Below are positions 11,824-22,628 of a DNA stretch of 64,000 nucleotides, piece after piece (position 1 is the stretch's first letter; each line of letters begins with the position of its first letter). The notes below the pieces were generated by a model. That model ran no database searches. It had not been told where the DNA came from and worked only from the letters and a program-made list of their open reading frames with translations. The stretch is from Bryum argenteum. Taxonomy: Eukaryota; Streptophyta; Bryopsida; Bryales; Bryaceae. The position numbers were made by a program, and so were the translations under genes. The stretch covers positions 20,581,001-20,645,000 of the forward strand of contig CM073321.1 in assembly GCA_037043015.1 (NCBI GenBank), written 5' to 3'.

Positions 11824-13866
11824 TTAACTGCTAGTGCCTTTTCTTAAGTAGCCCCTGGTGCCTGAATCGATGGATGTCTGTGGCGGCGAGAAGTTGCCTG
11901 ATGGAATAGAAAATGAGTGTCTAGGGGTATGTTTGGCGGCATGGATAGGCTTTTGAGTGCCTACAATTATTGGCGGCAGGTTGTCAATTATGTGGTCATC
12001 ATCGTTGGCGATGATGGCCCAATCACCCGTGCATCTTTGTTGGCTATGATAGCTGTACCCATCATTAAATGGGGTATCATGGGCAACATGGATGTGGTTG
12101 ATGTGTATGACCATGGGGGCATCCCCACCCTCTTTGTTGCCCGGGGTTGGCGGTGCTGTATATGCAGGTTCTGTCTGCGTTGCCAACTGTTGCCTTTTGG
12201 TGATTAAGTTGTCATGTAGTTGCCCCAAAATAAGTGCTAGCTTTGTCTGGTTGTTTCGGCCGTGGTTGTGTTTGAGCTTGGCGGAGTTAACAATGGTTGC
12301 ATGTGTGTCAAAGTTGTCTTTGTTGACAAACAGCAGTGTGTTGTTTGCCAGTGTTAACTGTACTCTGTAAGGTTTGTGCTACACGGATTCAAACTTTGAT
12401 TTGCGCAACTTGGATCTCGTGGGCACCATAGGATTTGATTGCCTTTGTGAAACACGCAAGGAGGTTGAGACCCTTGAAAGTGTTTGGTACTAAGTGCGTG
12501 TTCGTGTAAGATGCTCTTGTGAGCGTCATCGCGGAGTTCTTCCAACTTATGGAGATCTTCCAATTTTGCTGCCAACACCCAATGAGGTGCAAAATCTTTT
12601 GGTTGAAACGACTTAGTGGGTACGCGATATGCCCATAAGGCCGCAGGTAAGCAGTTGTCCGAGTCGCCGAAGTTGGCTTCTGTAAACTTTCGCAACATGT
12701 TGATGGTCGCTTTGTTGGTTGATTCTGCTTGGCCTTTCCTCTGTAGGTTGTACACCGTGCTTGTCTTTTGTTTGATGAGGTGTTTGTCCATAAGTTCCTT
12801 GATAACAGCGTTGACGAAATGCGTTTCTTGGTCGAAAACAAATTCCAAGGGGCATCCGAATCTGGTAATGATGTTTTCATAGATGAATGTTGTCATTACA
12901 ATAGCAGTGTTGTTTCTCAAAGGTTTGGCTTCTACACATTTGGTTGTGTAATCAGTGGCAACGAGTATGTACGTGTATCCCTCTTTAGTCACCAGTCAAA
13001 TGGGGCCGACAAAATCCAAATCCCATCTCAAGAAGGGTCCCAACAGAGGTATGGGTTTTAGGGGCACCTTTCCTTGGTGTTGGACATTAGTGGCTGTTGT
13101 TTGACAGGCATGGCAATTTTTGATGTAAGCGAAGGTGTCTTTGTGCAATGTTAGCCACTAATATCTTGCTGCCAATATCTTCTTGATCGTTGAATTTGGT
13201 CGCTGATGCCCTCCTGCTGGCCCATCGTGTAAGTGAGAAATGATTGCTTGTTGCTGGTTGAGATGGCACGCACAAAAGAACCTCGTAGTCCGGTCCTTTG
13301 CGGTATAACTGCCCTTCAACGACCGTAAATGGCAACGTCGTGCGTACGTAGTTGATCTTTTGTTTTCATGTTACACCTTCACGAAGTCTTCTGTTGGTTA
13401 GATGTCCCATAATGTCTTGCGTCCAGTCGTTGTCTTCTGGTGACTCCGCTATCTGTATAGTCGCCGTTTGTATGTATGGTTCATTGAATGAGTCATCAAT
13501 GCCTTCTTCAATCGTGTTGGTCTCTCGAGACAAATAATCCTCCAGTATGTGTCTCTTGCTTAGAATGTATACTACTTCAAAATCGTACTCCATAAGAATC
13601 ATAATCCATCTCGCCACTCTCCCGGTAATCAATGGCTGATTCACGAGATAAGACAGACTGTGATGATCGACAATGAACCTAAATTTGTTCCCGAGCAAGT
13701 AGTGTCGAAATGTCTTTACGGCATATATCATGGCGAGCTCTTTCGTTTCTGTGAATGAGTAATTCCTTTCCCCCGGGTTAAATGGTCTGCTAGCGTAGGC
13801 GACAGGTTGATCATGTTTGCCATCCACATTTTGGGCTGACATGACCCCCCCAAAAAAGAATGGCGC
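11824..13866 (-). mobile_element. Ty3-type pol remnant: RNase H, integrase zinc finger, integrase core
   Basis: The minus-strand order is RNase H (VAYASRPFNPGERNYSFTETKELAM, then FIVDHHSLSYLVNQ) at 13842-13366; the integrase N-terminal region at 13335-13087; the integrase core at 12992-12354 (TDYTTKCVEAKPLRN; QAESTNKATINMLRKF; WAYRVPTKSFQP); and a hydrophilic tail to 11824. Reverse transcriptase is not found to the right of 13866, so only the distal part of pol survives. It is a broken fossil and a different family from the chromovirus at 4481-9705. No LTR was located. Confidence 0.85.
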
Positions 13867-14285
13867 CTTGCGTATCAGTGTAGACTTGTCGCCTTAGATT
13901 GGGGCTGCCGCCATTAGAATAAGACTCGGTTTACAATATAGCTTCAATCCGTTCCCAAATCCGGCCCCAGATTCATTCTTTAAATTCTTCCATCCAACCC
14001 CAAGAAATATAAAGCCTTGGGGCCGGATTGAAGTCCGGATTTCCAATTAAGCACTTTGGCCCCAAGTAATGTAAAGTCTGAGGGCCAAATTTTGGGGCCG
14101 GATTTGCAATTCATGTGCGCTCTTGGATTCTCAAAGCTTGATTGGAAATTACAAAAGACTTTAATCTCTTTCCTTTTCTCTTCTTCATTTTTCTTTTAAA
14201 AATAAGAAATTCTCTATTTAAAAAAAATATGATTTTTAACTTACTTGAATTTTAAAAAAATAAAATATAGTACTTTTCTTAATGA
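13867..14285. repeat. Non-coding stretch with a nested inverted and direct repeat (GGGGCCGGATTTG)
   Basis: CAAATCCGGCCCCA (13956-13969) is exactly inverted at 14093-14106 (TGGGGCCGGATTTG). Between them, two imperfect direct copies of a CCCCAAG(A/T)AATxTAAAG..GGGGCC block occur. This could be a small foldback or MITE remnant of about 150 bp. A+T-rich DNA follows to 14285. Confidence 0.5.
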
Positions 14286-16286
14286 CAGGATTAAGGCGAC
14301 CGGCGATCTACAGGACGGGCACCGCCGGTCGCCCCAGCGACCATGGATTGCCCTATCTGTACCCCTGATTGCCCCATATGCACCGCCGGTCTCCCTAAAA
14401 TGATCGCCAGTCGCCCTAAAATGATCTCTATTTGCCCTATGTGCACCGCCGGTCGCCCTATTTGCAACTATTTGCAATCAGGAATCGGGATTCAATGGGG
14501 GTTCATAGCAGCTCCGAGGAGGATGAGATGCGGATGAACATTGGATGGAAAAGGAGTAAAAGACCTCTATAGATTTTAATGTATTAGTATAAGTTAACAA
14601 GGAACTGGCACATGGTAGTAATTTCAGATTGTCAGTCCCATGAGTCCCATTTCATAGTCTCTTACTTCATAAAAATTGTACACAAGAGGTCTAAAACTCT
14701 AAATTGAAATTAATGAATGGGAGGGAGGATGGGGTGACACTCTCTCATCCTCTTAGTATGCATGACTTGGTATATACTTCATTAAATGGTGTATATTCGA
14801 GTCACTTATATTGTGTCCGAGTATTTGAAATAATCGAACGTGTATTAATTTATTGAGTCCGTGCCTCGTTTATGCATCAAACACTTTAATGCACCAAACT
14901 TTTTAATATCTACAATCTTAAAATTCAGTCATGTGCATCAATATCTAGGATTTAGATAAGATACTATCTTTGCACTAAAACTTCACCATATATTCTAACA
15001 TCACATTGAAGAACAACATTTAGCTTATTTTTATATTTCTAGAGCCTTTACTTATTATGACTTCTTCATATACAATGTCCAAGTATATATATGCTGATAG
15101 ATCGTTCTTGCAATTACTCTACTACCCAACGACATTATATTATTGGTCAAAACTCCAAAGTAGGGAGGGGAGGATTTTGAAAATATAAGTGGGTTATAAA
15201 ATAACGCATTCAAAAACAATTAAGAGTAAGGGATTAGTGCATATAGCCTAGTTACAAGTGAGAGAAGAAGTTGCTTGACAAATTAAAGGGTGATATATGA
15301 CATCACTCATGGTACTATTTAACCCATTATTTGTGAATTACGTGAATGTATTTCATATCCCTTGCCCTTATTATGATGAATACATCAAACCTAGATATCA
15401 CAAAGGTCAAAATTATTTGAACAATTTTATAGGCTATATCAAAGAGAACATAAGGCTCCAAAATCAATGATTGGCTAAAGTTATATCATTTAAAAAGAAT
15501 GGAGGAAAAAAGGTGAAGTTAAAAGATAGAATGATGAGAATTTTATTTTAAAATTGAGACTAAACTTATACCGGTCTAAAACTCTAAATCCATATTACAC
15601 CACAAGAGGATCCAAATCGCTTAAATTTCATTTTTCATTTATCATGGTCACGACTCTTGGCAAAATGCCATGACCATGAGAATCAGTATCATCTGGGAAT
15701 GAGTAATTAATCGAGATTGAAGGGGGAATGAGGGGGAATGGGGAAGATGCTTGAAGCAAGGAAATCAGACTTTGAATATTGTAAAAAGAAAATCCAAGAA
15801 TAAGAGCGGGAGCACTTGCGTACTCGCCCCTCCAGACTGCTCGTCGCCCTAGGCTCTCATGGCAGCTGGACCGCCGGTCGCCCCAGAGCGTCTGTTGCCA
15901 AAAATGCTAGATCGCCGATCGACCAAGTAGCATTGATCTTGTTTCGCTTATAAAGATATTTATATATTACATTGGTGTTCTATTTCTACCAATATATAAC
16001 TATCTTGACAGTTTTGGATTCGTGGACCATGAAGTCCAATTCCCGATTGCAAACAGGACGACTGGCGATTTTTTGGGGCGAATGGCGATCATTTCAGGGC
16101 GACTGGCGATCATTTTAGGGCGAATGGCGATCATTTTAAGGCTACTGGCGGTCTACACAGAAACGACCGACGATCGTCTCCCGCAGACCAGCGGTCGCCT
16201 AGGCGCAGTGGCCCAGGGCGACCGGCAATCGCCAGAAGCGACCGTTGGTCGCCCATCCGCGGTCGCCCACCTGTGGTCGCCTACTG
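14286..16286. mobile_element. ORF-less element with inverted G+C-rich terminal arrays
   Basis: The left end (14286-14495) carries repeated ACCGCCGGTCGCCC and CCTAAAATGATCGCCAGTCG motifs. The right end (16020-16286) carries the same motifs in reverse complement (GGCGACTGGCGATCATTTTAGG, three to four times). The innermost parts (TTTGCAATCAGGAATCGG versus its complement) also pair. The outermost bases CAGGATTAAGGCGACC and GGTCGCCTACTG are compatible with hAT-like ends, but no target duplication was found. The A+T-rich middle has no coding capacity, apart from a further G+C-rich patch at 15830-15925. It is probably a non-autonomous DNA transposon. Confidence 0.6.
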
Positions 16287-17017
16287 TGACGTGTATTTTA
16301 TTTTCCACGTCATTATCAAAGATTTGCCACGTATGTATATAGCTTTTACCTAAACGTCAAACAATAAAAACCTCAACAAGTTTTTACCATGCAATTTGAT
16401 TATGGTCGACATTCCTGTCGAATTGGACGTTAGACAAACATGTCGAATACAGACAATTCAGACAGAAATTTCGAAAAGTGTGTCTCATAAGAGAACCCTG
16501 GCACTAGCTGCTGCTCGATCAGTGAAGGAGGGGGAGCCGTTGTGGATCGAGGAGGCAGTGGTGTAGAGGGAACCACGGGCTCAGCAAGAGGAGGGGGGGA
16601 CAATGTAGATGGCAGAGGCACTGGTGTAGACAAGACCATGAACTCAGCAGGAGGAGGAGGAGACGATGTGCATGGAAGTGGCAGTGGCATAGACGGAACC
16701 ACGGCCTTAGTAGGAGGCGAGTGGGACGATGTAGACGTGGCAGGCACTGGTGTTATGGGGGACAATGTCGACGGAGGAAGAGCACTAGAGAAGAGAGAAC
16801 AACAGCATCAAGATTGAACCTGGTCATCTTCAACAACTACTCCATCTTTGCCATATCAGCTTGAAGTTGTTCCACTTTCTTCTCCGTCTTGGCTTGCTGC
16901 TAAGTTTGCCTCACGTTTGCGAGCCGGTTCTCCTCCTTCTCCGGAGCTCTCCTAATCCTCTTTGCCTTTCTTTCCTCCTCTTTGGCCCAGTATCCCTTCT
17001 CGACTTTGATCCGCTTG
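16287..17017 (-). other. Unclassified minus-strand ORF region with Pro/Ser/Thr repeats, interrupted by a CACTA element
   Basis: The minus-strand frame at 16765-16430 is a low-complexity Pro/Ser/Thr protein with about 25-residue repeats (SPPP..E.VV.STP.PLPST). Just left of the CACTA insertion (from 17017 down) the minus strand reads KRIKVEKGYWAKEEERKAKR, a basic helical segment. The other side of the insertion (18300-18191) reads an acidic segment ending VYKILTPFDG. The two sides are in the same frame, so the CACTA element probably landed in one coding exon. No family was recognised. Confidence 0.4.
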
Positions 17018-18190
17018 CACTACTAGAAAATTCAGCGTCCGAATCAACATGAAAACGTTGATATTTTCAGTTAATTCGGACGCGTTGATCTGGACATTGA
17101 TCAACACAAAAGTGTTGATATTATCTATTGATTTGGTCAAGGATATATATATATCTATAAATATAAATGTAAATATAAATATAAAACTGCTGTCCCAAGA
17201 ATCCGGGAAGCAAACTTTGCCATGAGAAGGAAATCACAATTTCCACGACAACCAGTGGGGCCCACCTCACACCCATCCAATGCACCAAGTGCTGGCAACC
17301 AAGCTTGAACCCAACACCTCCCAGCTCCCACTCCACGTCCTTCGCCACCACACCTCTTAAATCTATGCATGCTCACAAGAGTTTTAATTTTGTACTTATA
17401 ATTAAACTTAAGCATTGGCTATAAATTTGCCTTGTAAAAACTTTTTTTTTCAAATATTTTTTTTGCACTATTTCATGCAGGTATTTTTCTACATGTAGAA
17501 AAAATTTCGAAATTTTTTGAAGTTTTTTTTTTGAGGCTGGGGCGTCTTTTTATTGCCTAGCAGACTTTGAATGTTTTTCATGATGTAAAAACTTTTTTTT
17601 TTTCAAAATTTTTATTTGCACTATTTCATGCAGGTACTTTTCTACATGTAGAAAAAGTTTCAAAATAATTTGAATTTTTTTTTTCTGAGGTTGGGGCATT
17701 TTTTTACTGCCCAGTAGACTTTGAATATTTTTCGGGATGTAAAAAAAAAAAACTTTCAAATTTTTTTTATGCTCTATTTCATGCAGGTATTTTTCTATAT
17801 GTAGGAAAAATATCAAAATTTTTTGAATTTTTTCTTTTGAAGAAGTGATGATGCCCCAAAGCATCTTCGTTTTTTCATTTTGCATTTTAATCAATGTCAA
17901 AAATAGATTCAAAAGATTCAAAAGATTCCCAAAGATTCTAAAGATTCTGGAAGAGTCCAAAAAGATTCCAGAATTATTTCCTAATATTCCAAAAATATTC
18001 CAAAAAGATTCCATATTTGATGAAAATTTGTTGATTCGGTCAGTACACTACTCAAATCAACAAAATATATTCTAACAAACTGTTGACTTTTACAAAAAGC
18101 TCAAAAACTAGTGAATATGGTCAATGCAGTGCCCCAAACAACAAAAATTAGTTGATTTTATGTTGATTCGGTCATAGTTTTCTAGTAGTG
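17018..18190. mobile_element. Non-autonomous CACTA (CMC/EnSpm) DNA transposon
   Basis: The left end CACTACTAGAAAA (17018-17030) and right end TTTTCTAGTAGTG (18178-18190) are perfect 13-bp terminal inverted repeats of the plant CACTA superfamily. TTG immediately flanks both ends (17015-17017 and 18191-18193), the expected 3-bp duplication. Subterminal GTTGAT and ATCAAC motifs are repeated near both ends. The 1173-bp interior has no transposase. It contains a 200-bp G+C-richer patch (17200-17360) and three tandem copies of a 155-bp block. A 154-codon Phe/Leu/Lys-rich frame inside is a product of the T runs. Confidence 0.95.
17433..17855. repeat. Triplicated 155-bp block inside the CACTA element
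   Basis: Three tandem units (about 17433-17590, 17591-17750, 17751-17855, the last partial) share ATTTCATGCAGGTA, TTTTCTACATGTAGAAAAA (itself nearly palindromic), GGGGC(G/A)T..TTT..TGCC and AGACTTTGAAT. The copies differ by point changes and T-run length. Confidence 0.8.
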
Positions 18191-18193
18191 TTG

Positions 18194-19960
18194 CCGTCAA
18201 AGGGCGTGAGGATTTTGTACACCAAAGCGTATGGATCAACAAGTTCCCCCTCGTCATCATCACAGGAGTACGATCTATCGAACTCGTCATTGTCTGGAAG
18301 ATGTATAATCTTAGAGGGACTCTGTTAAGGGGGTTTTGCTAGACATGCTCCATAATGTAAATATGTTAGTTTCTCTGCTAGTCACAATCACGTGGGTAAT
18401 CTAAAACTGTAACTTGCTAGGAAAGGGGAAACTTTACTCAACCGACTAGTGAGTGGCTAGAGGTTATCCGATTGTTTTACATCGGTTCAACCAAATACTA
18501 GAGAGAGAGAAAATAAGAGCTTCTAACAAACAAATCAAAGACCCTGCAGAAAGAGGTCGACTCGTATAGAGACCTGACCAGATGTCGATGTGGCTGCTCG
18601 GACAAAATGGAGATATCTAATGTTGGGCTGTCCGGCAGTGCTGGCTAGTCGCGTGCCTTCTGTGCTGCCAAAGTTGGTGAGGATGGTAGAGCCTTCAAGA
18701 ACGCCGTGTGTGTCGCTGTACCAGGTGGAACACAATTCAGGGCGGTAGAGTCCTACAGCGGATGGACAAGTGAAAAGGCGAGCGCAATAGGCGTCCAGTC
18801 GGGTGCCTGCTGCAGCTGGTCTTGACTTGCGCTGGATGGCTGCTCCGCCGGTGCTGTCGGGTCAGGCCTTCGTCCTGCTATTCGTAGCTTGCGCTAGGTG
18901 GCTGCTCCTCCGGTGCTGTCAGGTCGGGTGCCTGGTCCTGCTAGTTGCCATCATGAGCTCCGCCGGGCCGCTCCTTTTGACCTCCCGTGTCGTGGTTGTC
19001 CTCTTTGTCCTTGTCGTCGCGCTTCTGCGTGGCGGGAGCCGGTGCTAGTGGGTCCGACGTCGGACTGTTCGCTGGTGTTACCTCGCCCTCAGTCACATAC
19101 TTGTCGCTATCGGACGACAAGTTCTCCAACAGTTTTGGATCGGGTGCTACTTCGTCCTCCTCATACTCGTCCAATATCGGAATGACAACCTCCGGGTAGG
19201 CCATTTGTATTGCGTTGAGCTATCGACCGTATCGGGTCGACTGTCAATTCTGGATGTCGAGAGTATGCTGTAAATTTTTAATCCTGGCACGCAGCTAAAC
19301 ACGAAGGGAATGCTACAACCTTTGCACACGAGCCAACATTCGGTCGCGTCGAGCCGACTCGTCCACCCACTGCTGGGTACGGTCGGTAAGCTTCTAATGC
19401 TTCATCTGGTATTGTTGGGCGCAATTCTTTGCATCTTGGGACTCACCATTGAGTACGATATGTCCGTTCTGGAGAGTCGTGTAGTCCCGGTCGACCTGTT
19501 GGCTGTGTGCCTTGATGTCGTCCAGAAGTGCTGCATTGGTCTAGTTCGTCGCTACCAATCGCTGGTTGTCGTCGAGGCTCTCTTGCAGTTGGCGCTAGAG
19601 GTCCAGCACTTGTTGTGGGGTATCCCATAGCTGCGTGACAATTGTCTAACTTGTGAGCGCAGATCAGTGAGGTCGAATGACAGACGCTGCCGTTCCAACT
19701 AGGTGTTGTCGAGCTACAGCTGCATACTCGTCAATTGCGCCAAAGTCTCCTGGAGGTATAGTAAGAGGTCGACCTCATAAGCTTCTGTTGCTGCTAAACT
19801 GCATCAGACTGCTTCTATACTCCCTTTGAAACCCTCGATGTTCATGGCGTACCACACCTGTCGGAGACCAGTCGACGAAGGTTGGTCGTTGTGAAAGTGG
19901 TATTCTTCCTACCCCTTCAATTATCTTATCCACTGACCTCGCTCTAGTCCTCGAACTGGT
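18194..19960 (-). other. Unclassified decayed ORFs, acidic and coiled-coil
   Basis: Minus-strand frames include an acidic, Pro/Thr-rich segment at 19204-18941 (MAYPEVVIPILDEYEEDEVA; LLENLSSDSDKYVTEGEV) and Gln/Leu-rich helical stretches between 19780 and 19440. They look like a gag-like or structural protein of a plant element, but I see no diagnostic domain. Frames are repeatedly interrupted. The part from 18194 to 18540 has no recognisable content beyond a short GA run near 18502. Confidence 0.3.
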
Positions 19961-20720
19961 CCCCGAACTGGTCCCCAAACTGGTCCCCGAACTAATTTCC
20001 AAACTTGTCCCTAAACTGGTCCCACAAACTTATCTGGACCCCAAACTGGACTCCAAACTGATTCCCAAACTGGACCCCAAACTGGTCCTCAAATTGGTCT
20101 CCAGACTGGTTCTATAAACTGGTTTGGACCCCAAACTAGACCTCAAACTAATCCCATTAAATGGTCTGGACCCCAAACTGGTCCCACAAACTGGTCTCCA
20201 AACTGGTCCCACAAACTGGTGTCCAAACTGGTCCTACAAACTAGTTAGGACCCCAAATTAGATCCCAAACTGGTCCTTGTTGAAATTGGAAATTGTCCTA
20301 GATTCAACAGGGATCCTACCTAAGACTCCAAACTGGTTCTGGCCTGATCCTCAAACTGGTCCTCGCCCGGACCCCAAACTAGTCCTAGTTTGGACCCTAA
20401 ACTGGTCTTGGCCTGGACTCCAAAACTGGTCATGGCCTGGTCCCAAAACTGGTTTTGGCCTGGTCCCAAAACTGGTTCTGGCCTGGTCCCAAAACTGGTT
20501 CTGGCCTGGTCCCAAAACTGGTCTTGGTCTAGACCCCACAATGGTCCTAGCCTGAACCCCAAACTGGTCCTGGCCTGGACCCTAAACTAGTCCTGGTCTA
20601 GACATGGAACTGGACTAGACTCAAATCTCGTCCTGCCTGGGATCACAAATTGGTCCTGGCCTGGACTCCAAACTGGTACTGAATTGACTTTGAATTTGGC
20701 CCTGAACCAACTTTGAAACT
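19945..20720. repeat. Minisatellite of CCAAACTGGTC units
   Basis: More than thirty degenerate copies of a short unit (CCCCAAACTGGTC with spacers such as CTGGCCTGGA or CTGGTCTAGA) run for about 775 bp. In the left part the period is 10-20 bp; in the right part a 24-bp higher-order unit (CCTGGTCCCAAAACTGGTTCTGG) dominates at 20430-20520. Long open frames on both strands follow from a unit length divisible by three and are not genes. Confidence 0.9.
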
Positions 20721-20983
20721 GGCTTGGATAATGCCCGTACAAGCCCTAGACAGTACCACAATGGTACTACAATTCTAACAATACTACTTATCAACCCCAC
20801 CTTCTAACCCTATTCCTCCAATACTCCAGTGTGGAAAACTTAGAATAACGCTCCAACACATTTACACACAAATCTAGACATACTTCATTGAAATCTCTTA
20901 ATAGTACAGATAACTTCTGCCCGTGGCAGTCCACTCTCTGGTCCCTCCAGATATATGACTAAAGCAGTAGTTGTCTCCTCTAT

Positions 20984-21071
20984 CCAACACACACACACAC
21001 TCACAAACACACTCACACACACACCTCCTCGCTCCAGCTCCAACTTCCTGAGAGAGAGAGAGAGAGAGAGA
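20984..21071. repeat. CA and GA microsatellites
   Basis: An ACACAC run with CTCACAAA interruptions (20990-21024) is followed about 30 bp later by an AGAGAG run (21052-21071). Confidence 0.9.
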
Positions 21072-21244
21072 TAGGGCCCTTGCTCCCCAAACTCCTTCCA
21101 AACCCTAGCCGCCACACTCGTCTTCAAAATCTAACTGATTTCATCCATCTACAAGATTTCATCCAAAATCTGACTTAGGGTAACCCAGAAAGTCTAGACT
21201 ACTGGTCCAGTAACTAAAGGATTACTGGCTAGGTAATTACCCGG

Positions 21245-22386
21245 TTAACAGTCGTATGTCGACCTGGAAGAAAGAGCTGCGGCCTGCGGGGGACCTGAAC
21301 TCCTGCGGTAGGGGACGACCTGCTGCGAACTGATTTCCATGGGGGCCGTGACACCGCTTGGAGAAGACGCTGTTGTAGGCAAAGGAGGCGAACCGTGAGG
21401 CTTGAGCAGTGTCAACTGGATATCACTGTCGGCTTGAGTCAACAGAAGATCGTTGTCGGATGAGACCGTTTTGAGGAGTGCTTGGTATTTCCTAGTTTGT
21501 CCGAACCTGTCCTTCGTCCCCACTTCTTACCTCGTGTCGACCGAGTCTCCATGCGTCGGCGTTCGGCTTGTGCACTGCTCGGCGACCGCAATTCTTGTGC
21601 TGTGCGAGCTGATCCGATGGCGGGTCGGCTTTTTTTCAACAGGTCGACAACGTCGGCTAGGTCGCTGGGACAGGCCTCATCCGGTTGAACGGTAGGGTCG
21701 ACTACTTTCTGTCTAGTGCTCTTTAGAGTTTGCAAAGTTGACGGCTGCTGTATGGCGCGGTAGACCTTTTCAGGTTGGTTGTTCGGTTTGAATCCTAATC
21801 CACCGTTCGCCAATAAGTAATCAGGGCCCATGAAAGTGTTGTCGACGTTCTCCTACATTCTCCGACGGTCTGCGGTCTGCTGTTGAGCGTCGGTTTTCGT
21901 TGTCGCTCCGTCCTCGGTCGTTGAGAAATAAGCCTCTAAAAGCTTGTCGAGTACCTTGCCTGATGGACACTGGAGAGTCTTCTTGCGCTGAATTGCGTGG
22001 ATGTCAAGGATGAGCGACTCCAACACCCACTCTGCGCAGTCCCACGACTCGTTGCCTAAGGTATCTAGGGCCTCTGCTGTGGCCAAAATTGCAAACGACT
22101 CGTTGCTGACGTACGTCGACGTGCGTTTAAAAGTGAGGCCTGGAACCATACCTGTCACCAGGGTTAGAAACGCTGGTAACACGTAATTCGTTATAATGGT
22201 AATATGCAAACTCTCAAAAACCAATCGACCTAAATTCCAACATATGTATCGAGTAAAACGCGCGTATTGTAGAGCTAAAGTGAATACAAAAGATGATGAA
22301 AGTAGCAAACGCAAAATGCACTCTGACAACAATTTGCAAAAAGAGCACAATAAAACAATAAACTCAATTAAACTGGGAATCGACAA
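21245..22386 (-). other. Unclassified decayed ORF cluster
   Basis: Three overlapping minus-strand frames: 22386-21853 (contains FKRTSTYVSNESFAILATAE and NESWDCAEWVLESLILDIHA), 21831-21439 (LANGGLGFKPNNQPEKVYRA, then a basic Arg-rich stretch) and 21523-21245 (Pro/Ser-rich tail). Together they suggest one older protein gene read right to left. I do not recognise the family; a mobile-element origin is likely given the surroundings. Confidence 0.35.
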
Positions 22387-22628
22387 TCAACGCCGAAAAG
22401 ATACAAACACTTGAATCGTTGACCTTTAAGGCACAACGACTGTACCAATACTTAACTACGGATATCAACCGCTAGCAATGATAATAGATAGGACTTCTAC
22501 ATGCATTTCTAAGATGACTCTATTGGCAAAAAGTCACGACACGATAAATTGATAGCTCAAATTGCACTGAGATCATTTAGCTCGACTAGAGCTAAATTGG
22601 CATGTCCAAATAAACTAGGGATGTCAGG
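22387..22628. other. Short non-coding spacer with a palindrome next to the transposase stop
   Basis: This holds the palindromic motif ATTTAGCTCGACTAGAGCTAAAT (22574-22596), which resembles the arrays at 26.8-27.9 kb. It may mark the 3' end of the adjacent element. Confidence 0.45.

Noticed and set aside
17550-18014. 154-codon minus-strand frame rich in Phe, Leu, Lys and Ile
   Set aside because: Product of long T runs inside the non-coding CACTA element; its repeats match the DNA triplication.
20277-20590. Open frames on both strands with Trp/Pro/Gly repeats
   Set aside because: They follow from the minisatellite unit length, not from protein coding.
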